Shown here: in pieces, positions 28,939 to 36,898 of the stretch
How the letters are laid out: each line of letters opens with the position of its first letter
Position numbering within the stretch: position 1 is the first letter of the stretch
DNA from: Paenibacillus sp. FSL M7-0420
Lineage (GTDB): Bacteria > Bacillota > Bacilli > Paenibacillales > Paenibacillaceae
Direction: 5' to 3'
NCBI RefSeq assembly: GCF_038002345.1
Contig: NZ_JBBOCJ010000001.1
Coordinates: 5,146,001 to 5,210,000, forward strand
Length of the DNA stretch: 64,000 bases
The notes under the pieces: model-generated
Databases searched by the model: none
The model's input: the letters and a program-made list of their open reading frames with translations, nothing else
What the model was told of the DNA's origin: nothing
Made by a program: the position numbers and the translations under genes

Positions 28939-29550
28939 CTAATTCAGCATTTTCTCCATATGCAGCACTTTGTGGAAGCCGGCCTGAGCGGAGAACAAGC
29001 GGGTATTCTGCACCTTGAAGGTCTTGAACCCCACCCGCTCATACAGCTTCTTCGCCAGCGGATTAGTATCCACGACTTCCAGCAGCACCTTACTGCGGTC
29101 CGCCTCCCGGGACCACGCGAAGACGGCCTCCAGCAGCCGGGTTCCGACGCCAAGTCCTCTCGCTTCCGCAGACACTACAAGCGGATCGATATGCACTGCA
29201 TTTGTGGGGGTATTACCATGGAGCAGGCGGAAGATGCCATAGGCTGCATAACGCCAAGCGCCGCCGAGCAGCCCGAAGGTCTGTCTGAGCGAACGGTAAC
29301 TCAGCGTCATGAAGAAGCCATCTCCTGTCTCCAGACCGGCAAAGCCTACGACCCTTCCCTCATATACCGCGTACAGGGCCTTGTCATAACGCAGACAGCG
29401 GCTCAGGACCTCCACAATATCCTGCTCTTTACGGGAGAAGATCCATATTCCACTGAATTTCAAGGTAAAAGCCTGATAGTATAGCCTGGCGACCTCACGT
29501 TTCTGTTCTTCATCCAAGTGATCTGCGATCTCTACTTGTAGTGTTGACAT
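28939..29550 (-). CDS. GNAT-family N-acetyltransferase
   Basis: Acetyl-CoA-dependent acetyltransferase, 203 aa. Motif A reads HIDPLVVSAEARGLGVGTRLL, with the acetyl-CoA pyrophosphate loop RGLGVG. Motif B reads VLLEVVDTNPLAKKLYERVGFK. AAGGAGG precedes the ATG. It lies 65 nt downstream of a TetR-type gene and is probably controlled by it. The acceptor is unknown; self-resistance or small-molecule modification are guesses. Confidence 0.88.
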   Translation of the reverse strand: MSTLQVEIADHLDEEQKREVARLYYQAFTLKFSGIWIFSRKEQDIVEVLSRCLRYDKALYAVYEGRVVGFAGLETGDGFFMTLSYRSLRQTFGLLGGAWRYAAYGIFRLLHGNTPTNAVHIDPLVVSAEARGLGVGTRLLEAVFAWSREADRSKVLLEVVDTNPLAKKLYERVGFKTFKVQNTRLFSAQAGFHKVLHMEKMLN

Positions 29551-29615
29551 ACAGGTTCCTCCTTATTGTTCCACTCCAGATTCTATCTGCCTTGGTGAAC
29601 GAGTGCTCTTCACGG

Positions 29616-30191
29616 TTACCTGCCGTTCTCTTGCCCTGTTCTGCCGAAGCCTTGGAGGACTGTATGAACCAGCAGCTGCGGAGCGTCATTCTTCGCCAGA
29701 TTCCCCTTCTGGATCTCCTGCCAGGCAACGAACAACAGATTATACATGACCGTGATGATCCAGTGGGCGGGCATTCCGGTATTCAGCAGACCGCGCGCCT
29801 GCCAGCCCTCCACCGCTTCCCGCAGCGGCTGCTTAATCCGTGCTTCCTCAGCTACAATATGCGGGTTCTCGTCCACTGAGGCAGCGAAGCTGAGAAAAGA
29901 CACCTTGCCGCCCAATGGAATCAGCACCTCGAACACTTCCGTAAGGAATGGAAGCATATCGTGCTCCTCTGCGGTAACGCCCCCGAGCGCTTCATCCACC
30001 AGCCCGATCGCATTCAACGCCAGCGCATCCAGCAGCAGCTCCCTGGTGGAGAAATAGCGGTGCAGCGTCGCAATGCCGATCCCTGCGTGATCCGCGATCT
30101 CCTGCAGCGTAGCGGTCGGCTTGAACGCCAGCAGCTCCGTCGACGCGTCCAGAATAGCCTTCCGTTTGTTATCTTTAACACTGGTTTTCAT
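29616..30191 (-). CDS. TetR/AcrR-family regulator
   Basis: Likely repressor, 191 aa from the ATG at 30189-30191 (protein begins MKTSVKDNKRKAIL); a frame opens 48 nt earlier at 30239 without a good ribosome binding site. The N-terminal HTH is at about residues 8-55 (ATLQEIADHAGIGIATLHRYFSTRELLLDA). The C-terminal ligand domain is not assignable. It heads the TetR-GNAT pair. Confidence 0.88.
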   Translation of the reverse strand: MKTSVKDNKRKAILDASTELLAFKPTATLQEIADHAGIGIATLHRYFSTRELLLDALALNAIGLVDEALGGVTAEEHDMLPFLTEVFEVLIPLGGKVSFLSFAASVDENPHIVAEEARIKQPLREAVEGWQARGLLNTGMPAHWIITVMYNLLFVAWQEIQKGNLAKNDAPQLLVHTVLQGFGRTGQENGR

Positions 30192-30240
30192 GAATATGGC
30201 CTGCCTCTGCTGTAGAATATGTGAGATTTCAGTTAACATA

Positions 30241-30280
30241 ATGATACTTTAATTATTATAATGATATGTTTATCTATCAT
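30241..30280 (-). promoter_or_regulatory. Putative TetR promoter/operator region
   Basis: ATGATATGTTTATCTATCAT (30261-30280) has ATGATA/TATCAT arms, and a further ATGATA lies at 30241-30246. On the minus strand a TATAAT is embedded at about 30254-30262. Autoregulation is inferred. Confidence 0.4.
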
Positions 30281-30334
30281 TTAAGTTTATTTTATACCGG
30301 GAGGTGGGTGGTGTCAAATTGTTCAAGGCCAAAG

Positions 30335-30386
30335 CAAAAACCCCCTCAAGAAAGCTGAACGCTTCTGTAAGGGGGTTGCTTTTTCC
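30335..30386. terminator. Bidirectional terminator
   Basis: AACCCCCT pairs with AGGGGGTT around a 25-base loop region. GCTTTTTCC follows on the plus strand and TTTTTGC on the minus strand. It separates hicB from the TetR gene. Confidence 0.75.
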
Positions 30387-30414
30387 TCCACGGGGGAGGT
30401 TTGTTATCTATGGA

Positions 30415-30840
30415 TTATCTTCTTTCATTCACACCGAGCTGTTCCTTCAATGCATCCTGTAAAATCCGCGAGTAATTCACATTATTTTTCGCGGCGAGGT
30501 CATCCAGCCATTTGGGAATAGTTAGTGTTTTTTTCACGGAACGCTCTGATATGGAACTTCGGTAGGGTGGCATGAACACTTCGATTAGAGCAGCAATTTT
30601 CCCTGTTCCTGCTGTGAGTGTATTGAGTACATCAATACCAGAGGGAGCAGGAATCAAGTCTCCGTCTTCCTCCATCCCAAATAGGTGCAGCGCGAGACAA
30701 TCTTTGGCCATATAGAACGCTTCGTCTATATTCTGACCGCAGGTAATTGCACCAGGAAGATCAGGGAATTCTACAGTAATTCCATCTTCGTCTTGTTCAA
30801 AGGTCGCAAAATAGCGGTAAAATTTCAATTTATCCTTCAT
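30415..30840 (-). CDS. hicB: HicB-like antitoxin (orphan)
   Basis: Antitoxin of a HicAB type II system, 141 aa. The N-terminal HicB fold (about 5-60) has FEQDEDGITVEFPDLPGAITCGQNIDEAFYMAKDCLALHL. The C-terminus carries a ribbon-helix-helix/Arc-like DNA-binding segment (KKTLTIPKWLDDLAAKNNVNYSRILQDALKEQL). AAAGGAG precedes the ATG. The toxin gene that should lie just upstream survives only as a 3' fragment, so the antitoxin now stands alone, probably as a DNA-binding protein. Confidence 0.88.
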   Translation of the reverse strand: MKDKLKFYRYFATFEQDEDGITVEFPDLPGAITCGQNIDEAFYMAKDCLALHLFGMEEDGDLIPAPSGIDVLNTLTAGTGKIAALIEVFMPPYRSSISERSVKKTLTIPKWLDDLAAKNNVNYSRILQDALKEQLGVNERR

Positions 30841-30864
30841 TTGTATAGTCTCCTTTCGATGGAA

Positions 30865-30957
30865 CTATTGAAGTCCTGCCTGCTTGAGGATACTTATGAT
30901 GGTTTTCTTCGGCAGATCTTTGTTGGGATGTGGTAAAGATAATACGTGTTGCAGCAC
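30865..30957 (-). pseudogene. hicA: hicA toxin remnant (C-terminal third)
   Basis: Reading the minus strand from 30957 gives 30 codons ending LPHPNKDLPKKTIISILKQAGLQ and a stop. This is the conserved C-terminal half of HicA (family pattern VPHPxKDLPKGTLRSILKQAGL), which is normally about 60 aa. The N-terminal half with the catalytic His region is gone, and an in-frame TGA lies directly upstream at about 30961-30963. The 24-nt distance to hicB matches an intact hicAB order. Confidence 0.8.
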
Positions 30958-30964
30958 GTGTCAA
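30936..30964 (-). promoter_or_regulatory. Promoter with palindromic spacer inside the hicA remnant
   Basis: Minus-strand TTGACA (30959-30964) and TATCTT (30936-30941) are 17 nt apart. The spacer holds the inverted repeat ACGTG-TTGCAG-CACGT (30944-30959). Inferred: promoter of the orphan hicB, possibly with HicB autorepression. Confidence 0.6.
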
Positions 30965-30993
30965 TAGTTGAGTATACACAGTGTTAAATATTA

Positions 30994-31041
30994 TAAAAAA
31001 ACCCCTTAAAAAGCTCTAATAAGCTTCTTAAGAGGTTAGAA
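30994..31041 (-). terminator. Terminator after the GH51 gene
   Basis: On the minus strand AACCTCTTAAGAAGCT pairs with AGCTTTTTAAGGGGTT (two G-U pairs and one mismatch) around TATTAG, then a T tract. Confidence 0.85.
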
Positions 31042-31062
31042 TGTCGCCACTCAGATTACTGA

Positions 31063-33012
31063 TTACTTCTTCCCGCACTCCATCCGCAGCACATGGAACG
31101 ACTTCGGCTCCAGTGTATAGACCATCCGGCTTGCGGTCTCAATCGGCACACGCTTAGGCGCGATATTGCACGGTGCCTCAATCGAGTTCACTTCCGCCTC
31201 CTGTCCCTGCATGACATACGCCTCCCCGCGTCCGGTCAAGCTCAGCGCAGTCTCCAGCTCCACCTGAACCTTGCGGTCTAGCGTGTTCACCAGCTTCACG
31301 TAAAGGACTTGCTGCTCCTCATCATAAGAGACAGTGTAAGGAATCTCCTCCTGATCATGTACGGTCTGCAGCACCTTTGTTCCCATCAACGTACTGTACA
31401 TTTGCTGCACATAATAGCTTGGTGTGCCGTAGCTGCTCTCCCCGTCGAACCAGATCATATCCGGCGACCACTGGGCATAACCGAGTCTGGCGAACAATGG
31501 AGCATAGGAGGCCAGCACGACGATGTCGGCATTGCGCTCAAGCCCCGTCAGGAATGCAGCCTCTGCCAGCGCAGCCCCCCAGCTGTTGAAGTGCGGCATA
31601 TTCATCCCGTTGCCGTAGTGACCCGCATATTCCCCGGCGAACACCTTAATATCCCGCGGATACTTATCATAGAAATGCACGTTCTCGCACAGCCATTCCG
31701 GCTTCACATAATAATGCTCATCCACCGCATATACGAAATTCGGATTGCCCTCAGCCCGCTTGCGGTAATACTCCCACGCCCGGGTGTAGTTGTCTGAGCT
31801 GACATCCGGCCCGGCAGAGCCGATCAGCTGCACAGACGGGTACGCTGCATGAATCGCCTGCTCAAACAGATCGTATCTGGTGAAAAAGTCCGCGTGCTCC
31901 GTCTCCCACTGCTCATTGCCGATCCCGATCATCTCCAGACCAAATGGTTCCGGGTGACCCATCTCACTCCGCAGGCGGCCCCACGGTGAATCCACCGGTC
32001 CGTTGGCGAATTCCAGCAGGTCCAGCGCATCCTGAATATACTCCTGGAAATCTTCATCGTGTACACCCACATGCTCAGTAGACTGGAACTGGCAGGCCAG
32101 CCCGACATTCAGCACCGGAATCGGCCGCGCCCCCAGGTATTCACACAGCAGAAAATACTCATAGAACCCAATACCCAGGCTCTGATTATAGTGGCTGTAC
32201 TCACTCGTGTACTGATTCTCTTCATTATTCCCGTGCAGCGCCCAGCGGCTGCTGTTATTCTTGCGCTGTTCGGCGGCACCCACACTCCGCTTCCATTGGT
32301 AGCGGTTCTCCAGGTTATAGCCCTCAACAATGCATCCTCCCGGGAACCGCAAGAAGCCTGGCTTCATCTCCTCCAGAAGTTCAACCAGATCCCGGCGGAA
32401 CAGACCCAGCACGGCATCGGAGGGAATCATGGAGATGAAGTCGAAGCAGACCGTGCCCGGCGCATCCAGCCGGATGACGAAATCTCCATACGACACAGTT
32501 TCATTACTGCTAAGCTGCGCTGTATAGCGTGTCCACTCTTCCCCTACTGCTGCCGCGATGACAGCCTGCGCTATAACCGCGCTATTTTTCTCAACGGAAA
32601 CCTCAATTCCCCCTGCATACCCCTCCGCTCTGGCATAGAAGGATACCGCATACGTAAGCCCCGGCTTCAGGGACACACCATCATAGGCCTTATTGGTAAA
32701 AGCGTTCTGCGTCTCCCCGGCGGTAAACGCCAGGTAATGGGGATTGACCTCATTCTGCGGATGCTCCGTCTGAATCTGAAGCTTAGCCCCGCTGGCCGCC
32801 TCAGCCGGATATGCTGTCCAGCCATAGAGCCCGTCGTAGCTCTCGCTGTAGCTCCCCCTGTCGCCCGTCGCCTTCATGAACTCGAAGGAACGGTTCTCAA
32901 TCATCTCGGCATGCAGTCCGCCATCCAGCCCATAGTTGATATCTTCGAAGAACAGCCCGATCATCCCTTTTGAGATCGATACTGCGGGTTTATCTGTAAT
33001 TTGTATTTTCAT
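31063..33012 (-). CDS. GH51 alpha-L-arabinofuranosidase
   Basis: Removes terminal alpha-L-arabinofuranosyl groups from arabinoxylan or arabinan oligosaccharides; 649 aa. The barrel starts IGLFFEDINYGLDGG. A carbohydrate-binding insertion lies at about 55-190, and the barrel resumes with LRFPGGCIVEGY. The acid/base is Glu near 367 in GIGNEQWE; the nucleophile is Glu near 459 in FAGEYAGH. No signal peptide, so cytoplasmic. AGGGGAAATAA precedes the ATG. It follows the GH5 gene by 59 nt; both are probably under the divergent AraC regulator. Confidence 0.92.
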   Translation of the reverse strand: MKIQITDKPAVSISKGMIGLFFEDINYGLDGGLHAEMIENRSFEFMKATGDRGSYSESYDGLYGWTAYPAEAASGAKLQIQTEHPQNEVNPHYLAFTAGETQNAFTNKAYDGVSLKPGLTYAVSFYARAEGYAGGIEVSVEKNSAVIAQAVIAAAVGEEWTRYTAQLSSNETVSYGDFVIRLDAPGTVCFDFISMIPSDAVLGLFRRDLVELLEEMKPGFLRFPGGCIVEGYNLENRYQWKRSVGAAEQRKNNSSRWALHGNNEENQYTSEYSHYNQSLGIGFYEYFLLCEYLGARPIPVLNVGLACQFQSTEHVGVHDEDFQEYIQDALDLLEFANGPVDSPWGRLRSEMGHPEPFGLEMIGIGNEQWETEHADFFTRYDLFEQAIHAAYPSVQLIGSAGPDVSSDNYTRAWEYYRKRAEGNPNFVYAVDEHYYVKPEWLCENVHFYDKYPRDIKVFAGEYAGHYGNGMNMPHFNSWGAALAEAAFLTGLERNADIVVLASYAPLFARLGYAQWSPDMIWFDGESSYGTPSYYVQQMYSTLMGTKVLQTVHDQEEIPYTVSYDEEQQVLYVKLVNTLDRKVQVELETALSLTGRGEAYVMQGQEAEVNSIEAPCNIAPKRVPIETASRMVYTLEPKSFHVLRMECGKK

Positions 33013-33071
33013 TTATTTCCCCTCCGCCACTTTTCCTTGTCTGTATATTTTCCAGTTCTCTATTTACCAGC

Positions 33072-34085
33072 TCATAAATAAGTAATTATCTCAGACGTAA
33101 TGCTGCTGTCGTAGCGGTCAGAGATGCCGAAGTCCATCTTTTTATACGTCCAGGCGGCCCGGCCGATCTTGTATTGTTCGAACACGCCATGCACATCCTT
33201 GTACCAGTTCACCACGCTCTGCGATGGGGCTTGCTCAATGACTCCATATTCGCCGCAGTACAGATATACGTTTCGCTCTGCTGCAACATCGATTGCATTC
33301 TGGATCAGGCTGGTCATGTATGCCGGACCCATCTCGCTGATACCTTCTGCATGAAGCCCGGAGCCGAAAGCGCCAATAGCCGCCGAAGTGCTGCGGTAGT
33401 TCTTCAGGTCACCCGGATAGTCCATGTCGCTCTTAGGCATTTGCTCCACCCAAGCCGCACGCTGGTGTGTGAACAGGAACGGCTCATAGAAGTGGAAGGT
33501 ATACACGATATTCTCATCAAAAGGCTGTTCCAGCAGCCCAAGGGTATGCACGCTGTTCCACTGGATGCCGCCGATAACGATTTTGGTCTCCGGGGCGTGC
33601 TTGCGGATCTCGGCAATCGTCCGGTGAGCCAGTGCATTCCAGCGGCTGCTGTCCTGCTCCACAATCTCATTCAATAATTCAAAAGCCACAGTATCCTTAT
33701 AGCCGGCATACCGGCTGGCAATCGCCTTCCACAGATTCAGGAACCGCTCCTGGAGCGCCGGATCATCGAACAGGGAATTCTCGGCCACGCTGTTGAAGGA
33801 GAACCCGGGCGTTTTATGCAGATCAATAATGAGATTCAGCCTATGGGCAGCACACCAGCGGATACAGTTGTCGATATGCTTGAACCCGGCGTAAGTCTCA
33901 GCATTCCCCGAATCCTCTATCACTTCATAATCCACCGGCAGCCGGACATGGTCCAGGCCCCACGAAGCAATCGTCTCGATATCCTTCTCCGTAATGAAGC
34001 TATCATAATGGGCATGCTGATAAGGACACTGGGACAGCCAGCCTCCGAGATTCACCCCTCTGGTATAACCCGTCCATTCTTTCAT
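33072..34085 (-). CDS. GH5-family glycoside hydrolase
   Basis: Cytoplasmic endo- or exo-beta-glycosidase of GH5, about 337 aa. The N-terminal RGVNLGGWLSQ and later VRLPVDYEVIED are GH5 landmarks. The acid/base Glu lies in FELLNEIVEQD and the nucleophile Glu in YCGEYGVIEQA. Two starts are close (34094 and 34085); the second has GAGAGG 9 nt upstream. No signal peptide. Substrate could be a beta-glucan, xyloglucan or mannan oligosaccharide. Confidence 0.88.
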   Translation of the reverse strand: MKEWTGYTRGVNLGGWLSQCPYQHAHYDSFITEKDIETIASWGLDHVRLPVDYEVIEDSGNAETYAGFKHIDNCIRWCAAHRLNLIIDLHKTPGFSFNSVAENSLFDDPALQERFLNLWKAIASRYAGYKDTVAFELLNEIVEQDSSRWNALAHRTIAEIRKHAPETKIVIGGIQWNSVHTLGLLEQPFDENIVYTFHFYEPFLFTHQRAAWVEQMPKSDMDYPGDLKNYRSTSAAIGAFGSGLHAEGISEMGPAYMTSLIQNAIDVAAERNVYLYCGEYGVIEQAPSQSVVNWYKDVHGVFEQYKIGRAAWTYKKMDFGISDRYDSSITSEIITYL

Positions 34086-34143
34086 CACGATCATCCTCTC
34101 CGGCCTCAGCCTTCATTGTAAGCTCTTACTTCTACCTGTCTTA

Positions 34144-34244
34144 AGCATAGATAAACCCTGGCCGCAGAACAATTACACATCGTGCGTAAGTACTAACATA
34201 TTGTGCAATCCTCATTTACAAAAGGCACCCTTAGCTTCTACAAT
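34144..34244. promoter_or_regulatory. Divergent promoters with AraC-type direct repeat
   Basis: Plus strand: TTTACA (34215-34220) and TACAAT (34239-34244) lead to the AraC gene. Minus strand: TTGTTC (34167-34172) and TATGCT (34144-34149) lead to GH5. Between the promoters, two half-sites end in TCGTGC and TTGTGC with their GTGC cores at 34182 and 34203, exactly 21 nt apart. This is the two-turn direct-repeat spacing typical of AraC dimers. Confidence 0.6.
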
Positions 34245-34272
34245 AGACCTATCTGCTGCGCAGGAGGTTCAT

Positions 34273-35070
34273 ATGAACATACACAATATCGGCTACAATC
34301 ACAGCCATGACGCGGACTTCATCATCAACAGGCCCCAAGGGTCGGGAGACTATATGCTGTTGCTGCTGAAGACGCCGGCCATCTTCACTTTGAAGGGAGA
34401 GAGCCGGGTGACGGGGCCGGACTCCTTCATCCTGTACAGTGAGCATACGCCCCAGTTCTACCGGGCTTACGGGTCACAATTCACCAATGACTGGTTCCAT
34501 TTCCGGCTGGACAAGCCGGGGGATGAAGCGCTGCTGCATCGGCTGGTGATCCCCAGAGATGAAGTAATCCCGATTGGCGATCTGAACGAGCTGTCGATCA
34601 TCATTAACCATTTGTGCTATGAGGTGTATTCCGAGAACCCGCATAAGGACGAAACGATTGAATTATATCTCCGGCTATTCTTCATTAAGCTCAGCAACCG
34701 GATTCATTCGGCCCAGAAGGAAGTCGGCAACACGCACTACAACAAGATGTCCGTCATCCGCACCAAAATCTACAACCAGCCCTTCCTCAACTGGACCATC
34801 GACGGACTGTCCCACGAGCTGACCATGAGCCGCTCCTGCTTCCAGCATCTGTATAAAGACTACTTCGGCGTAAGCCCAATGGCCGACGTCATCGCCAGCC
34901 GGATCGAACATGCCAAATACCTGCTCACCACCACAGACATCTCCGTCAAAAAAATCGCAGAAATGAGCGGCTACGCCAGCGAGATCCACTTCATGCGCCA
35001 GTTCAAGCAGCAGACGGGGCAGACGCCGTCGCAGTATAGGGAGCACGTAATAAAGCCAGACCGCTTGTAA
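34273..35070 (+). CDS. AraC-family transcriptional regulator
   Basis: Regulator of 265 aa with an N-terminal cupin-type ligand domain (about 1-150; GPDSFILYSEHTPQFYRAYGS) and a C-terminal AraC double HTH (ELTMSRSCFQHLYKDYFGVSPMADVIASRIEHAK; IAEMSGYASEIHFMRQFKQQTGQTPSQYR). I use the ATG at 34273 with CAGGAGG 5 nt upstream; a TTG 72 nt earlier lies within the promoter. It is divergent from GH5-GH51, its likely targets. Confidence 0.92.
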   Translation: MNIHNIGYNHSHDADFIINRPQGSGDYMLLLLKTPAIFTLKGESRVTGPDSFILYSEHTPQFYRAYGSQFTNDWFHFRLDKPGDEALLHRLVIPRDEVIPIGDLNELSIIINHLCYEVYSENPHKDETIELYLRLFFIKLSNRIHSAQKEVGNTHYNKMSVIRTKIYNQPFLNWTIDGLSHELTMSRSCFQHLYKDYFGVSPMADVIASRIEHAKYLLTTTDISVKKIAEMSGYASEIHFMRQFKQQTGQTPSQYREHVIKPDRL

Positions 35071-35093
35071 GCAGTCTGGCTTTATTTTTAGTG
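35049..35093. terminator. Bidirectional terminator between converging genes
   Basis: AATAAAGCCAGAC pairs with GTCTGGCTTTATT with a further GCTT/AAGC inside, and T tracts on both strands. It overlaps the last codons of the AraC gene and the end of the VOC gene. Confidence 0.88.
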
Positions 35094-35462
35094 ATATTCC
35101 AAGAACTCAAGACGATTCCCAAAAGGGTCGTTTATATAGAAACGCCTGACGCCTTCACCCGCCCTTGCTTCATCATTCGTGACTTGAATGTTATTCTGCA
35201 GCAGGTACTCACGCAACTCATTCAAGTGCTCTACATGAAATGCCGGATGCGCTTTGGTAGCGGGAACAAAATCCCGTTGAACCCCGATATGTACTTGATG
35301 CGTCCCACATTGGAACCAAACCCCGCCACGCTTTTGCAACAATTCTGGTTTGGGTATCTCCATCCAGCCTAACAACCCATTGAAGAATCTCCGGGCCTCA
35401 GCTTCACAGCCTTCCGGGGCTGCCAGTTGTACATGGTCTAGACCATAATAATTGTAGGTCAT
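35088..35462 (-). CDS. VOC-family protein (glyoxalase/bleomycin-resistance fold)
   Basis: Small metal-dependent enzyme or binding protein, 124 aa, with two beta-alpha-beta-beta-beta modules. Landmarks are LDHVQLAAPEG with the first His, VHIGVQ, HPAFHVEHLNELREYL and FYINDPFGNRLEFLEYH with the final Glu. TCCTCCTT on the plus strand gives a GGAGG site before the ATG. Substrate not evident. Confidence 0.85.
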   Translation of the reverse strand: MTYNYYGLDHVQLAAPEGCEAEARRFFNGLLGWMEIPKPELLQKRGGVWFQCGTHQVHIGVQRDFVPATKAHPAFHVEHLNELREYLLQNNIQVTNDEARAGEGVRRFYINDPFGNRLEFLEYH

Positions 35463-35636
35463 CCATCTTCCTCCTTAGCAGTTTCATCTAATGAAACTTG
35501 ATTTCATAATATAGTTATATATTATAGTAATTCACAATATAAATCTATAAAATAACCCCACAAAGTGGGGCTTAAGCTTCGATGATGACTCAGGTACTTT
35601 GCGGGGACCCCAAAACATATAAATTCTCTTGTAAAA

Positions 35637-35672
35637 AAACAGCCCCCTCTAAGGCGGACTGCTTCATAACTT
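35637..35672 (-). terminator. Terminator after the macro-domain gene
   Basis: On the minus strand AGCAGTCCGCC, loop TTAG, AGGGGGCTGTT pairs with wobbles and runs into a T tract. The rest of 35463-35710 holds only a small CCCCAC/GTGGGG hairpin near 35553. Confidence 0.65.
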
Positions 35673-35710
35673 AAAGCTTATAGATAGCAGAAGTATAGTG
35701 CACAGATAAT

Positions 35711-36160
35711 TTAAATCTTATATAAAGTTACTTCATAGTCTGCAAAAACCTTCCCGATCATCTCCTCCACCACACTCCACTCCCCGTTCGCCAGCCCGCA
35801 GCCAATGTTGTACGGAAGCGCCACAGACAGACCCTTGGCTTGCGCTTCTATCTTCAGAGTGGTTAACGCTTGCTCCAACGCAGCATAATCGGTATACCGG
35901 ATTTTGCTTCTTCCATAGTTAAGCTGGCCGAACAGATTCGCCGTGTACTTCGCGCCCGTCTGCACCAGCTGGCAGTGTCCGAGCAGCTCGTCAGGCGTGT
36001 AAGAGTCACAGTATTTTTTATACTCAGGATATAAATTCGGATAACGGTCCCGCAGAATCCTCGCAATCCCCGACCCCATCACCCCCTGACAATTCACCTG
36101 ATGTCCCAGAATATCTTCACTGGCCTCTAATAGATCGCCGTTTACGATTTGGATGGTCAT
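35711..36160 (-). CDS. Macro-domain protein (ADP-ribose-binding hydrolase type)
   Basis: 149-aa single macro domain that should bind ADP-ribose and may remove ADP-ribose from proteins or nucleic acid. It starts IQIVNGDLLEASEDILGHQVNCQGVMGSGIA, in the style of the ALC1-like/TARG1 branch. The substrate loop YNIGCGLANGEWSVVEEM lies near the end. AAGGAGAGAACC precedes the ATG. No toxin or DarT-like partner is seen beside it, so an antitoxin role is not supported here. Confidence 0.9.
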   Translation of the reverse strand: MTIQIVNGDLLEASEDILGHQVNCQGVMGSGIARILRDRYPNLYPEYKKYCDSYTPDELLGHCQLVQTGAKYTANLFGQLNYGRSKIRYTDYAALEQALTTLKIEAQAKGLSVALPYNIGCGLANGEWSVVEEMIGKVFADYEVTLYKI

Positions 36161-36202
36161 GGTTCTCTCCTTGTTGTTGTGACTTTGGTGTTTGGTTACC
36201 TT

Positions 36203-36850
36203 TTATAATCCCATCATGTCCCGGATCTTGTCCACCGTCTCTAGTACAAACTCATCTACTTCCGCTTCCTTCATATAAACAGGTTCATATTCTATGGGCA
36301 CTTCAGTGTTACAATAAAAGTGAATGATATTCTGTATTTGCTTATAGGTCTGACCCTTAGGGAAGAACGGTAAGTATTCAGGATATTGCTGAATATGCTG
36401 CACATCAGTCCAAAACACATGATTGCCATGCAGCTTCAAATATTTGAAGTCCAGCCAATACCAGTCCCGCTTTACCAGCTGATTGTAATTGGGAGTACCT
36501 TTTATAGCTTGATGTACCGTCTCCTCCTGCTTGCTCTTAGTTAACTTGATCCATTCGACATCCGTTATAAGATGACAGTAATACCCCCAATAGTAGGAAC
36601 CTGCGCCAGAAGTAAGCTCAACATCCTTCAATGCATACTGCTCCCGGAACAGCTCAGGCTGAATCCCCTGTCCATCCTTAAAGTGGGTAACACTCTTAGG
36701 TACATGCCGAAATGGAGCAAGACTCCCCTCCTCATCAACGATCCCACAATCCGGGCCAATATTTCCTACCAGAAAATCAACCTTGGATACCGGAACTCCC
36801 GCCTTCATTAATGCTTCAGCTATTCTAAAATGAGTAACCCATGTAGCCAA
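36203..36850 (-). CDS. Zinc-dependent phospholipase C-like protein
   Basis: 215 aa, probably cytoplasmic hydrolase. Conserved His and Asp residues that could bind metals are in MATWVTHFRIAE, GNIGPDCG, VTHFKDG and YWGYYCHLITDVEW. This pattern resembles the zinc-dependent phospholipase C/S1-P1 nuclease-like group, but I am not sure of the family. No signal peptide. It lies 42 nt before the macro gene and may be co-transcribed. Confidence 0.55.
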   Translation of the reverse strand: MATWVTHFRIAEALMKAGVPVSKVDFLVGNIGPDCGIVDEEGSLAPFRHVPKSVTHFKDGQGIQPELFREQYALKDVELTSGAGSYYWGYYCHLITDVEWIKLTKSKQEETVHQAIKGTPNYNQLVKRDWYWLDFKYLKLHGNHVFWTDVQHIQQYPEYLPFFPKGQTYKQIQNIIHFYCNTEVPIEYEPVYMKEAEVDEFVLETVDKIRDMMGL

Positions 36851-36898
36851 TAAGCATTCCTCCTGAGACTAACTATACTCTTATAATACACATTTTAC

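Noticed and set aside
35711-36850. Macro-domain plus hydrolase genes as an ADP-ribosylation toxin system
   Set aside because: No DarT or other ADP-ribosyltransferase gene lies beside them; the neighbour looks like a phospholipase C-type protein.
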